Made by a program: the position numbers and the translations under genes
Notes under the pieces: model-generated
What the model saw: the letters and a program-made list of their open reading frames with translations, nothing else
What the model was told of the DNA's origin: nothing
The model's database searches: none
Assembly: GCA_964019055.1 (NCBI GenBank)
Contig: OZ025213.1
Span: 9,759,216-9,823,215, forward strand
Length of the DNA stretch: 64,000 nucleotides
DNA from: Anthopleura xanthogrammica
Lineage: Eukaryota > Cnidaria > Anthozoa > Actiniaria > Actiniidae
Direction of reading: 5' to 3'
Shown here: piece by piece, positions 1-13,200 of the stretch
How positions within the stretch are numbered: position 1 is the stretch's first letter
How the letters are laid out: every line of letters starts with the position of its first letter

Positions 1-731
1 GAAGTGGAAGAGATTCCAGTCGGAATGCTGAGGTTTTGGATATTTAGAATGCCAATATTCGCCCCAGAGAATAAAGACCTGGTGTTCTGGTCGAAATTTG
101 CATCTGAAAACGGCTCAACTTTTAGAGATGAAGATGGCTTCGTGAAGGTTGAACTACAGGTGTTGTTGTTGTTGTGTCCGCTGAGGATTTTTGACATCTC
201 ACGCTGCTGAGAATGTGAAGCTACAGCGTAACTATCGAGGCTTTTCAGGCTTTTGTGTCCACTCAACTGGGCCACGGTGTTGTGTGAAATTCCCGAGTCG
301 AGGAGAGTTTTGATGCAGGTCTTTCGCACCGAGTGGTTGGTCATTTTCCCTCTTTGCTCGAGATTTAAACTCTTTGTGGCGCTGGACATAAACTTGCCGA
401 TGGAATTTTGGCCCATTGGTCTATTCAAAAACCAAAGCTTCTCTTCTGGTCTTCTTCTTTGATTAATGATGAGAAAAAAGGGACTTTCTGGCGTTTTTGA
501 GCTCTCCGGGCGTCTCGAAACGAACTCTTTGTAGCAAGTGACAGGACAATTCTTGTCGCCAGTCGCATAGGCTTTAGGACAGAAGGCTCTTCGGTGTTCA
601 TTTTCATCTCCATGACGTGTTTTGGACTCTCTTTCTTTTTTCCATTCCAAGTACTCTTCATTTGTGGTGGTATCTGTTTTAAGCTCAACGTCGGCATACA
701 TTAATTGCCTTGATTCATGTCGGGCTCTATG
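1..731 (-). pseudogene. Crypton/KIAA1958-like tyrosine recombinase, C-terminal catalytic part
   Basis: Read on the minus strand, one open frame runs from about 731 to the window edge and encodes the catalytic half of a KIAA1958-like (DUF3504, Crypton-derived) tyrosine recombinase. It opens with RARHESRQLMYADVEL, the region of the first catalytic arginine. It continues through a basic segment to NHSVRKT (324-335 encodes HSVR, the H-x-x-R motif) and SGHKSLKSLDSY, where the codon at 228-230 is the likely nucleophilic tyrosine. After that comes a Ser/Asn-rich tail with no stop before position 1, so the 3' end lies outside. Its N-terminal half lies at 1596-2192 in another frame, separated by an inserted element. 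I treat the locus as a broken transposase-type gene. Family assignment rests on motif recognition. Confidence 0.75.
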
Positions 732-1605
732 GCATAGCCAGAAATATGGGACATGAGCCTGCTCATACATGCGCAATGATGCGTTTCAGCTTACAAAATA
801 GCCGCCGAGTCTTATAGGAAATGTATGGGGAATATAGAGCTTCCTCTATTTACGGCGAATAGGGTTTTATTTCCTCTGAGCTCCACATCGCGACAAACAA
901 CCCACCCTACAAGCTACTAAATAAGCGTAAAATGATCATTGAATCATGCGACATATTGGTTCCCGGACTACTTGCCTTCGAAAGGCTTCGAAAGCTCTAG
1001 ATTCCATACATCGTCTATAAATCTGGCCACACTTGACCCCAAAATCGTCTTATTTGAGCTCGAAAAAATTTAAAAGTAAAAGAGCTCCACCTCGATATCA
1101 CCAAACGAGTGTTTAATAAATCCAAAACCGCTCAAAATAGACAGCATGCCTTCAGAATGTAGGTTCCCAAGAAGCTTGAAGTTAGGTTAAATTTTAAGCG
1201 ATTCGACGCGTTGTTAGCTCGTAGTTTTCAATTAAAATGACAAGAAACCACAGAGAACTGCTCCAAACAGCTTCAAAAACCCCTAAATATCGCCATTTTG
1301 TTTTTACAAGCTCCTATTGACTGCTGAGATACAATAAGGAAGCTTAAAGTAACGATTTACGTTTGAAACTTGTTTCTTGTCCTTCATGGGCTTCCTGTGG
1401 TGAGGCTTATCAACAGAAAAATAATAGTTGTTCTTTTGATTGTCAAGTAACTATTTTTTGGTAAGAATTGTTTTACTAACATCATAGTTAAATATAAATA
1501 TGTGCTTGGAAACCATGTAGTTATATTTTTCCTCTAGAAAACCACTTCATTTTCATTCATGCGTAACACCGCTGACAATGTCCAATATTTCTGGCAATGC
1601 CATAG
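727..1605. mobile_element. TIR-bounded insertion splitting the recombinase gene
   Basis: The ends are inverted repeats: 727-753 and 1579-1605 match over 27 bases with two mismatches (core gccagaaatat). The recombinase reading frame breaks exactly at these ends: the N-terminal part stops after LTLHYGI and the C-terminal part resumes at RARHESR. On the coding strand the flanks resemble a 9-bp direct duplication (ctatggcat versus ctatgccat). That sequence is itself nearly palindromic, so the exact border between repeat and target site is ambiguous. The interior of about 0.85 kb has no ORF resembling a transposase, so this is probably a non-autonomous DNA transposon of MULE or hAT type. Class is inference. 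Confidence 0.6.
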
Positions 1606-2192
1606 TGCAGTGTTAGGAGATACCACATCGTGCGGGACAGTGCTTCAGGACTGTGATAGCCAAACTCTTTTCCTTCATATATCTTTTCGACATCTTCTGC
1701 TGTTAAAGCTACAGTGGCATTTGGCTTGTTGCCTTTCCCCTGCTTCCTCAGTCCCCTCCTTTTGGATTTCAGTACTTCTCTGGACGTTTTGAATTCGTCG
1801 TCTTTAAGGATATTCATCTTTGCGTTGTTGTCGTCGAGATACCTTTGGATACTTCTAGCAATGGAGGAGATTGTGTCAGGTTCGTACTCTGTGTTGTCTT
1901 TTCTTTTTACAGTCATGTAAAAGTTACTAAGCAGCCTGTTTAGGTCGGTTGAAGGGATTGATGTGATTTCTCTTTCATCTTTGACACCAATTAGGAACTT
2001 TTTGAAGATGTTTACGTCGTATTTTGTCTTCTTCAATGTACTAGATTGTTGTTGTCCTCTAATGAACGCTTGAATTTCTTCATCTGATTTCAGCATATCT
2101 TGTTGGTTTTCCGTCTCGAAATATGTCGCCTGTTCTATAACTTCAGCATCTGTTAGTTCTAGGGGATAGTAAAACTCGCTATCGTTGGACAT
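1596..2192 (-). pseudogene. Crypton/KIAA1958-like recombinase, N-terminal part
   Basis: The ATG is at 2192-2190 and the frame runs about 200 codons. An acidic N-terminus is followed by a core-binding (SAM-like) region with TKYDVNIFKKFL, then IARSIQRYLDD and a basic linker (KSKRRGLRKQGKGNKP). The frame then enters the catalytic domain at RTMWYLLTLHYGI. In relatives this last motif runs directly into the R-x-R-x-E-x-R segment, which here is displaced to about 730. The last ten residues of the open frame (to 1557) come from the inserted element. The rejoined frame is off by about one base, so the gene is probably inactive. Such recombinases are abundant repetitive genes in cnidarian genomes. Confidence 0.72.
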
Positions 2193-2588
2193 TGTTACAC
2201 TCGGCAGCGAGTCCGAACGGCGAGTCCGAACGGGAAATTATTACACTTTTCGGAAAAGCGTACTTTTTTTGCTGACGACATTTTCCCCAAAGGTTTTTAT
2301 TAGAATCACGCGTACAGTGAAATACGGTCATATGATAATAGTTATTAATATAGGTTGCTGATGTGCCCAGAACAGTGAATTATCACTCAGCCAGATTTCA
2401 TTCACACAAAATAATGCATAAACCATTGTTAATATGTTGAATGCAGTTAGACAGTTCAATTTATTAAATGTCAGTTCAAGTTGGAAATATCAAATGATAA
2501 AAATGAAAAAGGTATTTGAATATTTTTAGTTAATAAATAATCCAGTTTATTATTGATGTCTACAAGTTTTTACTCAAGAAGAGTTTGC

Positions 2589-2750
2589 CAGGGCAGATCC
2601 AGGATTTTGTTCAGGGAAGGGTGCATTCTTGTAGCAGGGAGGGTGCAACCCTTACAATCAAAGAAAGAAATCATTTTATATTGGTTATCTTCAAAATAGG
2701 GGAACAAAGTCAATCCAAAGAGGGGGGCACACCCCTGCACCCCGCCCCTG
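2589..2750. mobile_element. hAT-like MITE, copy 1
   Basis: The left end reads cagggcagatccaggatttt and the right end closes with ccccgcccctg, the reverse complement of a CAGGGGCGG-type terminus. A second copy at 11778-11961 has the same termini (caggggcgga and atccgcccctg), and its right end carries the aaaatcctggatccgcc block that appears inverted here. CAGGGGCGGATCC-type ends are common in hAT non-autonomous elements. No clear target duplication remains here. Confidence 0.5.
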
Positions 2751-3889
2751 GTTCAACAGTTATAGCATGAGCACTAATATCAATGAAATAGTACAACATA
2801 AATAGCACTGCTCAGTTCAATGTGTAATGTATTCAAATACACTAAAAAAATAAGATCTACTAACCTCTATTCTTCTAACTATTTCCAGGGTTAAATAAAG
2901 TGTTTGCACTCAACAACTGGATGTCAAGGCCAATCATGTTGGTTTGGATGGAACAAAATTGATTGGCTGTCTGCATGAAGGTACAGCATTTTAATACTTT
3001 TTTCTTATTTTAAACTTTGTTCTCACGAAAATTAGTAAGACAATTTTAGACCATTTGCGCAGTAAATCACGTGACCCAACCTTCCTTTAAACGATGCAGA
3101 TGTGTGTCAGAATGAGTCCAGGTTGGTTTTCACTTACTTTGGAATAAAAATCGGAGTCTTGAGCAGTTCATGGCGCAGTGAAAATCAGAAAACGAAGTCG
3201 TAATCGGAATCAGAAAATTCGGGATCTGGAGGATCGGAAACGGTTGAACCATCTTACGACCGGTCATGCACGATACGATTATGATTCCGTTCCTTTGGAA
3301 AAGTGAAGGTTTTAACGTACTGCAGCCCTGGCCTTGGTCTTGAGATTCACTCGTGAAAGACCGCTTGGTCTATGTTTTTTTACGTAAGCAGAAGCAGAAT
3401 ATAATCACACAACCAGCCACAATGTTTCTGTGCAGGCCTTCTCTAGTATTAGCAGGGCCGTAGCAAGGCCAAAAATATTGGGGAGGGGGGGGGGGGGTTA
3501 GGTCAAAAGTATTTGGGGTGCTATATTCTAAAACGCCCTATTTATTAGTAACAGACCTAAAATTTTCAGTGTTCAATATACAGTACACCGAAATTATTGG
3601 GGGAGGGGGGCGGTTTTCCTCCCTCCGCAAAACCTAACACGCTAAGGCTAGTCGTGCCTTGACTTTGACCAGCCCAGAGGTTATTCAAGAGTATAGATAC
3701 ATTTTTAAGATAATTTGGAATCCAAGCACACGCACCATGCATGATTATTGCTGATTGCGTTGGGACAAGGGGTTGCATGGTAGCTGCCCGGACCCTTTCC
3801 CTGTAAATGTTTCAATCATTGTTAAAAATTATCTATTAAGGACACATTATTAAGATACGCAGTCAAGCCCCTGAGAGATTTAGATTTTT

Positions 3890-4290
3890 TATCTATATTC
3901 TCTACTTTTGCATACCCATTATACTTTGCGGCTATGGTTGATAACCAGAAGGAAGGCTGATCAGACAAGTTGAAATTACCTCGTTTGATTTCCAAATAAA
4001 AAATAAAACAATTATCAATAGATAGAGACAGAATCTTGAAGAAGTTTAGAGTAAATCTAAACTTTCTTTATATACATCTATTTCAAAAAACTATCACGAA
4101 ATCAAAGGAAATATCAGAAAAACTACCCTGTTATTTTCTTCTGTTGAAATACTTATATCAGATATATCTTCATAGAAAATGTTGAATTAAGGAAAAATTG
4201 TCAGATGAATTTTTAGATGAGCCAAAAAAGCGTAAACACTTAGTTTCCCATCATGCTTTGTGCTAGAAATTTGAGCTCATGCACATTGCA
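3890..4290 (-). repeat. Dispersed repeat, copy 1
   Basis: Blocks of this segment recur elsewhere in the window. One is the catcatgctttgtgctagaa block (reverse complement near 10366-10465 and 27920-27965). Another is the tctgacaa plus aacattttctatg block (near 28000-28035). A third is the cattatactttgcggc / ttgaagaag block (near 23620-23790). Divergence is considerable, so borders are approximate. No coding content was found. Confidence 0.45.
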
Positions 4291-7147
4291 TTACATTTTT
4301 GTAACACCAAACCACTTGATGTTCTGAACGCGCGCAAAAGTAACTCACAATAAACTGATGATCAGTATTTTACAGACGGTATACATTCGATTAAAGAACG
4401 TTTATTCTGGGACAGTTTTTTTTGACCAGTTACACCTCCCCCCTTCCCAAAAAGCAAAGCATTACGGGAAAATACAGAATTCATTTAATTATGACGTCAA
4501 CGATCTCGTTAAACCTCATCTCCACTTTGAAATGACGTCATGCATTTGTAATTGCATTCTCTTGATTCACATTTATTCTTTTCTGAAACAAGAAAAAATG
4601 AATTTAAAACGAAATAAATAATCATATCAATTCTGCTTTTTTTTCAGGATACCGCAAACAATACAATGCAGACTCTGTTGAAAAATTATTTACGAAACAC
4701 CTGGCCTGGTTGAGATGACCTCGACTTGATCATAAAGCCTTGCATGGGGCATGAAGTAAAGGAGGTTTAGTTGATCTCACTCTGCTAACCTCGCTGCAGG
4801 CTCCCTACTTTGCTTAAGGTATGAAAATGCTTCGTGGCGGCTTTCGAAAAAATTAATGTCAAGCTTTATGTGTTTAACTTTTTTACTTCATTTGGTAATC
4901 TTTCTGTATATTAACTCTGGATTCCTGGTGATTTTTCTACCCATGCATAGAAATTAACTCTTGATATCAAACGTGATCAGCCAGTTTCAATATTTATTTT
5001 GCTTCATGCAGCGCAGCTAGGCTAGCGTGTAAGGAAGACGCTGGGTAATCTTTATACATAATACAAAATCGCTATTTTTTTTTTAGAAAAAAAGAATAGA
5101 ATTTTTTGGTCGATCCTGAAATCGTGTTCGCTAAATTACACGGTTTTATAAAGTAAAAACTATTTTATTTGAATTGTTGTCTAAAATTTAAAATTCTTCT
5201 ATATAAATATCGAGAAAAAATCAGTATCGAAAACAGGATGTAACAAAGGCTTAATGGTGACAAGCTCCGAAAAAAGAGGCAAAATAAAATAAAATAATGA
5301 CCCGAAGGACGAAGTTATATACATGTATATTATATAAAATCTACGGAAATAATTTCAAATAGATCATGAATTAAGGAGAGAAGAATTTGTGAGAATTTTT
5401 TTGTCTGTGATATCGAAAAAAGGTTAGCAAAATTTTAGTCTTATACATGATGAAAGAGAATTATATTTTGACTATATTTTTAGGTTGGGAAAACCCCACG
5501 CTCTTTCTTTGGCGCGAGTTTCAGCGCAGGTGCAACGTCCGTTAAAACTGTCTGTTTTATAGAGTTGCTGGTTGAATACTTAATGGGGTAAAATAGTTCA
5601 TTTTCGATTCATCTAGAAAAACATCATTAAATGAGGGGGTGGAGGAGACAACAACGTAGAAAGAAAAAGAAAGGAAAAAGCTCAATCCGTGGGTATTTCG
5701 AAAAATCTAGTTTTGTTTGTCGAAAGTGCCTATGGATGTTCAACATCGTTTATAATTATTTTCATGGCTCTTAGCACGTTTTATTCATTTGACAGGGATA
5801 TTTGTATGACTATCAACGTCACATCTGGTCGACGAATAACTCCATTTTGGTGGATGTTCATTTGTAGAACGAGTGGAAGCTACTGACTCTTTATAACAAG
5901 AACCAAAAAGGTCGTCGCTTTTGAATCAAATTACACCATTTACGAAGCCATCGAGGGATATCATTTCACATTCTCAAAGGTATTCCAAGTTCGTCTCTTT
6001 TTTCTTATATAAAAATTGATGTATTCAGTTGAAGTTATCGCAGGTTTTAAAATCGACTTCGATATTGAGAACGCTGGCTGGTTTGGGTCTTATTTGAAGG
6101 ACTCTTGATCCACAAGTCCCGTGTATGTGACCCTTGAATTTCAGCTAGCCGCGCAATATCAAATTATTCACTTATAGTAAATATTTAAGTAAGAGAATAT
6201 AAGGCGGGCTTTATCATCAACAGAAAAAAAAAATAGCTCCCTTCCACGAAAATTATAATTTAGGGGAAAATAGAACAGCTGCATATGGGAAAAAATATGA
6301 AAAAAGAAAAAAAAAATTGTATTTTTTCCATCTTCTGTTACTCTGTGATAAAATCTAAGTACTATTCCCTTATTTTTGGAACTGAAAAGAGTATCAATGC
6401 GAGTTTCTAATCCTGAGGTTTTTTTATTTTCGAGTTTTTAGTTTCTGATGCCGGGTTTTTTTAAAGTGATTTTTGAATTCAAAATGTTCGTGAACCGAAT
6501 AGTCACATGAAGAGGAAAGAACTTGAAAAAAAATCTTACGCTAATGCACATTTGATGATGTGTTTGTCATTATTGTGGAAAACTTGTGCATAATCACTCG
6601 AAAAAACACTTGCAATATCATACTTGATAATGTTGGTCATAAGGAACAGTCATGAAAGAGCTATCGACCTAGGTCAGAGGAAACTGCTTGCATTATTATC
6701 AATTATTATCATTATTATTTTCATTATTATTATTATTATTAACAAGATGAGCAACCATGAAAAAATAACCTTAAAATCAAATTATCGATAGAAAGGTCAG
6801 CACAATTTATATGTGGCTAAAATATTATGATTATTATTATGATTTTTATCCCCGGTTTTTATCACAAAAGAAAAACACATCAATAAAGATAAAAAGCAAT
6901 CGTAAAAATATATCGAGCTAGAGCTAGTTTGTCGCGACTAGAGAATCGCCAAATTAAGTGAAAATTCTCGATCTAGATAAGTAAAGCTTTAATACTGTCA
7001 CTTCTTGTGAACTTTTGTTCTATTTTATTGGGAAGCTAAAAGCGAATCTTTTCAATTTCCAAGTGATTGTTATGTCAGTAGCTAACCAGGTGGTCTATAC
7101 CTCTTGTTCATTTTGAAATGTTCCCAACAGACCTTCGAGCCACCTTC

Positions 7148-7157
7148 TATATAAATA
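7148..7157 (+). promoter_or_regulatory. Putative TATA box of the ammonium transporter
   Basis: The sequence tatataaata lies about 120 bp upstream of the transporter ATG at 7269, a plausible distance for a TATA element plus a short 5' UTR. No initiator or start site can be verified from sequence alone. Confidence 0.4.
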
Positions 7158-7268
7158 ATCTCCAGACTGACCAAGTTTACTTAGTTCGAATCGAAGATTA
7201 CGTTATATTTACCGAAGCGCCGGCGAAACATTACTCACTTCAAATTCTCGTTTTCTTTTGCTATATAG

Positions 7269-10200
7269 ATGTCTAGTTGTCCACCAAACATCTCTTCTAG
7301 CCTACTATGCCGCTTGAATATCAGCACTACAGCTGGTCCTGTATCGATGACTACAGAAAAGCACAGACTACATGAAGTAGCGGGCTGGGATGATGCTACT
7401 TGGGTGCTTTCTAGCGCCTTCATTATTTTTACCATGCAGTCTGGTTTTGGTCTGCTTGAATCTGGGATGGTGTCCAGGAAAAACGAGGTGAAAATAATTT
7501 TTAGATTTTCGCTTTGTTTGTTGTTGTTAGGGTCTTTGATATATACCACGGTCTTTTTCGTTTATTTTTTATTTATTATTGTTATTGTTATTTTTATTAT
7601 TATTATTCTTTTTTCTTTTTCTTTTTCTGCTGTTTTCTTCTATTTTTTAGCTTGTCAGTTTATCATGGTGTAATTTTTCATTGATTTTTCTGAATGTGAG
7701 CGAGCGTTTTCACTGATCTATCTCTGTCTCATAGTTACTATATGTCTTTTTGCTGCTTCAATCTGGCAGTTACTTTTGAACAAATAAACTAATCTAAATA
7801 GATAGACGGACCTTTTGATTATCTGGTGTTAATTATGTAAGAGAGTTTCCTTGTACTGTGCTCCTTCGTTTTAAATTTTTCAAACATTATTCACTTGGTT
7901 TAGTTTTCTCCTGCTCCGCGCGTCATGTGAGGGAGGGGGGGGGGGGGGCTTGTGTGGCGAAACTGAGTGAACAGGAGTGAACGTGCATCCAGCTTAATGA
8001 TGAAATAAAGAAAGAAATGGAAACTAACAGTGGATTTCACTAAGTGGCTCTTCTTCCACTGGATTGCAATCGGAATTTAGAAGTTAATTTTTGCGGAGGG
8101 AGGTAAACCTGGAGAACCCGGAGAAAAACCCTCGGAGCACAGGAGAGAACCAACAAACAACTCTACTCACATAGAACACCGATCCCGGCGGGACTCGAAC
8201 CCGAGTCGCATCGGTGAGAGCTTAGTAAACAGAATACACGCAGTGATACGAAATCTAAAAACGTTTTGTTTCATTTTCAGGTCAACATAATGGTTAAGAA
8301 CGTTGTAGACGTCATCTTTGGAGGATTTTCCTTCTGGGCCTTTGGCTACGCATTTGCCTTTGGTGATTCTGCAGCAAGCAATCCTTTCTGCGGGGTGGGA
8401 CGATTTTTCACTAACGCAGACGAATCAGAAATGGGGTCCGTTTTCTCCAAGTTCTTCTTCCAGTTATCGTTCGCCACTACAGCCATAACTATAGTTTCTG
8501 GTGCGATGGCAGAGAGGACTAAACTCGAGTCGTATTGCGTCTTTTCGTTTCTTGGTATACTTATCTATAGTTTCCCAGCCCACTGGTTGTGGTCTAAGGG
8601 AGGATGGCTGACAAAACTTGGCGCTGTTGATATTGCGGGAAGCGGAGTTGTACATATTGGTAAGAACCTTATCTGTTTAGTTATATACACCTGTTCTATG
8701 TTAGTTCTGTGTCTGTATTCTCAAACTCCCTAGTCGCCCCCGAAGCCGTTTTTAGGGTCGTCAAATTGGGAGAGAGTGTTGCGTGACGACCCTAAAAACG
8801 GCTGCGGGGGAGACTACAAACTCCCTAGACATTGTAAGATCTCAGTAGTTTTTATTTAAAGAAAAACTATATGCTGAGTAAGTTATTGGAAAATTTAGAA
8901 AACCCATAAACCAATCATAATCCGTCAAATTTACCATTAGTAAAGCAGCTGGTAGGAATACTAAGTGATTACAACATTACATAATAGACTTCCTCAGTAG
9001 CACATGAAAATACATTAATATGAAGATTCTCAAACCATCATACATCCAACACGAATAGGGGTGTTGAGCATCTTTTGCGTTGATAAAACTTTGGAACTGC
9101 ATTTCTACGATGTTTGAACTCAGTGCAGTGACATCTTTTTTAATGAGATCCGGCACTAAAGCAGCCTTAAGTATAGATTGGTGATATTGGCCTTTTTTTA
9201 ATGTATCACTACCAATACTTGAGATCACTGTATCTCGATACTTCGGTGGGTGATTGTCAACGACTGCAATAGTTAATATATTCGTGGAATTTTTTTCATT
9301 TTCAATTGCATCCAGGTGATTTCGCTTCTCTCAGGCCGAAGAAATTTGCCAATCAGCGAACATTTTGTTTGCAGCTCAATGTTTCCTAGTTCCAGGTTTT
9401 CGGCTTGATTTATAACAGCTTTTACTTGAAAATAAAGAAAATAAAACTCATCGGTGGAAATATTCGCCAAATACCTTTTAGAAAAAGCATATTTCGTCGT
9501 TGGTGGAAAATATTTCATTTTGACAAGAGATAAAAGAAAACACTTGGATATTTTCGCTGTGACAAACAATGCATTGCGCGTCTAGATGCAAATCAGCTGG
9601 AATTTTTAAGGTGGTTCTTTGAGAAGCAAATATACACAGATCATCTTTAACCTCGTCCAATTATCAAAGACACCTTTAAGAACCGTTATCTGATTATCAC
9701 CTACACATCTTGAGTTTTGAGTTTTTTTTACCTTGAAAAACAACAACAAGACTAAAACTGAGATGCTTCACTGAAATACCAACACTTGAGCACTTCGTCA
9801 GCGGTTCCGAACGTCAATAAAGGTTAAACATTTTATCCTCTGCCACTGCGGTGTTCAGGATAAGGCATTTATCATTTCTATTTCTGTTCTAGTTAATTTA
9901 TTTCTATGCTGAATTGATAATTAGTTCGTACAGTGTACAATTAACACGATTAACTTGGAGAGTTTGATGATATGATTAAATACCGGTCGTCCAATTTTGG
10001 CAGATATTTTAATCCAATGAACAAACTGTACAGCTTGTGGTCATGTTACTATATATATAGTGACCGTGTCAATTAATCAGGAAGTTATTTCAGTAGGAAA
10101 ATTTCAAAACAATCAATGTTTGGAAAAAAACATTTTTTTGAACAAATATTTCAGTGATTGAAATGAAAATTTCTTTCGACAGCTTAAAAAAAATTAGCTT

Positions 10201-13200
10201 TATTGGAAATCGAATTGTAAAAAAAAAACACGTTGAGATCGATGTAATTAATATAACAGAATATACTAAAAATGAGCCTTCTTGTTTACCTACACAAAAC
10301 TACGCTTTTCTTGTGTTTGAACTCAATACCTTCATAAGTGGACACAGGCGTCTTCACTGATGGCTAATGTGCAGGAGCTCGAGTTTCTAGCACAAAGCAT
10401 GTTGGAAAACCAAGTCCTTACGCTATTTTGGCTCCTCTAAAAATTCATCTGACAAGTTTTCAGGACATAATCACGTGACTGAAAAATACTCGGGCGTTCC
10501 TTATTTAAAGAACTTTTGCGAGATTACTAATGTCATATCCAATACCTTTTTTAAACATATTATTTTCCTCTTATAAGATACTTTCGATTTCAAGATACAA
10601 ATCAAGTTAAAGTTTGTTTGCCATCCAGCAGAGCCTCCCCCAAGGGACCTTGGGCTGAATTGATTCGTTATCAAAGTGATATATCAGCACGTGACTGTTT
10701 GATGCAAATGGCCTATTTCAGTGGTGATGATGTCGTACAGTCCTCACAGTTCCTTGCGCCATCTTATTTAGTTGCATAGAAGCGAGATGAACTGTGAGCT
10801 TGCAATGATAGAGACCTTTTTAAACACCTTTGACAATTATTCACGTCTCTATCATTGCGAGTTCACCGTTCATCTCGCTTCGATGCAAAGGCCCGGCTGC
10901 CTTTCAAGATGCATTGCGCGGGGAACTGTGAAGGGGACTATTTAGTAACACTTTCTATTCTTGATTGTAGTGGGTGGCGTGACAGGCCTTGTATCAACAG
11001 TTCTCCTCAAGCCTCGACTGGGTCGTTTCAGTAGTAACAAACCCCAGACGATGGGATCCCCTGTTACTGCCATCCTTGGTCTTTTTGTCCTGTGGTGGGG
11101 ATGGCTTGGATTCAACTGTGGTAGCACGTTTGGTATTACTGGTGGTAAATGGCAGCTAGCAGCAAGGTAAGGCTACATAGACTCTTTTGATAAATCCTAT
11201 ACAATGCTTTATTTTCCGCGTTTGACGTCAAATTTATTCTTTTGAAATTTGTTCTTTTGAATGAAATTGACAACCATCCATTGCTACTCTTCTTGAGCAA
11301 GCAACAAAGGGCTTCAAATATATAGTATTAATATAACAAATGACAGTTCAAAGGCTTAATAATAGCCTAAGCAATAGCAATAAAATTATTTGGCCCATTT
11401 AAAGGAGTCCAAGACTGTGGTGGATTTCGGATTCCAAGGATCTCGCACATCACATGCACACATCCATGCTCCCCCCTCCCCCCCCCTCCCCCCCTCCCCC
11501 CCCCCCTCCAAGAACCCAAGATCACAAGCGAATAATCCCTTGAAAACTATTTGACTGATTTGATTTATTCATTTTCACTGAACCTACTATTTACACGTTG
11601 TTTGTACAGATCTGCAGTAAACACCTTGAACTCTTCCATCGGTGGTGGTATTTTCGCCTTCTTCTACAGGTAAAAAAATATGCCACTCTTCGATCAGTTA
11701 TCAATGCAATGTTTTCCTACACCTGATTTCAATATGACGTGCATATATTTACTGAGTAATTATGGATTTCACAGAGACAGGGGCGGAATAAGGGGAAGGG
11801 TCAGGGGGTGCGCACCTTCCTTGGCCGACTTTGTGCCCCTATTTTGCAACTTGCAAGATATCGCACACGAGGTTTGATCTTTTTGTTCGTTTTTTTCGCG
11901 AGCAGGTGCCCCACAGGGCTACATCCCTCCCTCCCTAAACAAAATCCTGGATCCGCCCCTGAGAGATGTTATTGTTTTGAATATTTAAGACATTCCTGTG
12001 CACGAAGAAGGGGTTGACTTTGGCCCCTTATGTTCAGAACAAAGGAGAATGCTTTTCTTGCAGGGAACCACAATCATCGAAATCACAAATAGCTAGTTGT
12101 TATTACTTTATTAACTGAATGATTTTTCCTGTTATATTATATAGCTATATTTACTACAACAGAAAAGTAGATGTCTGCCATTTAATAGTCGGAATACTGG
12201 GAGGTCTTGTCTCAGTAACTGGTAAGTCAACCAATTACCTTGTTTTTGTGCTTATTTTGTGATAATTCGGTCCACACCCATTCCTTCGTCTCTAGATTTC
12301 TTTCTACCCTTAGTTATACTCTTGCACAGGACACATAGACTTTAACATCTCAAGGCTGATTTAGACTGGCCTGGCATTAAATTTAACAAACTCGCGTTGT
12401 TTGAGCACGTTAGCTGACGCATTGTCTCAACATCTCAATCTAAACAGAGTTTGATCTAGATTCCACAGTGTATCGGATACAAAGTCAGAGAACAAGTGAA
12501 TATAATACAGAGCTTTTTGACCTTCATTAAAACAGGTATCTGCCCTCTTGCTCGTCCATGGGAGAGCCTCATTATCGGGGCATTTGGTGGTTGCTGCGCA
12601 TGCCTTGGACGCAAGCTCATGATCAAACTTAAAATCGATGATCCAACAGGCTGCATTGCTGTGCATACTCTGTCTGGCATCTGGGGTCTCATAGCAGTAG
12701 GCTTGTTCACGGAAGTCGATAACCTTGAGAAGTTTTCCAAGATAAATGGCGTTTTTAAGGGAGGGAATGGTCATCTGCTTGGCATACAGTTATTGGCCGT
12801 GGTGGCCCTGGCTTTGTGGAGTGCCATTACTTCTTGTATTCTCTTACTGGGTATAAAATTCACCATCGGGCTCAGGGTGACCGAGGAAGAGGAAAAACTT
12901 GGTGCTGATCGAGTGGAGCACGAGATGGATTACAACAAAACTGAAAACAGCAAACAAGTGAGTGCACTTCGAGGTCTAAACATGTTCCTGAAGAAAATTG
13001 AACCAGAAAAAAGTCCAAAGGTCACCCCATTGGAACCCGCACCCCGTGGGCGGCGTAATCGAGCATTTGCAATCAGAATCAACGAGGAGAAAAATGAAGA
13101 ATCGACAATTGATAGCATCGGAAGAGAAAGAGAGCTAACTTCGTCTGTCTCGAACATGAATTGGTCAGTTTCTGAACGCGTGGTAGAAACAAAGCAGGAA

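Larger units (their letters stand above)
2193..7140. other. Intergenic region with decayed repeats
   Basis: No ORF here resembles a protein I recognise, and the short open frames lack coding character. I see a hAT-like small element (2589-2750), a purine/G-tract repeat (about 3460-3650), a dispersed repeat (3890-4290) and AT microsatellites around 6690-6740. The remainder (4300-6680) is AT-rich, with no structure I can name. Confidence 0.6.

Noticed and set aside
8150..8220. Possible tRNA gene from the ggttcgagtccc B-box-like sequence
   Set aside because: No complete cloverleaf was seen and the sequence continues into a body shared with two other loci, so it is a SINE.
8977..9660. Open frames on the minus strand within intron 2 of the ammonium transporter
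   Set aside because: Short overlapping frames of AT-rich composition, without recognisable domains or splice structure; likely chance.
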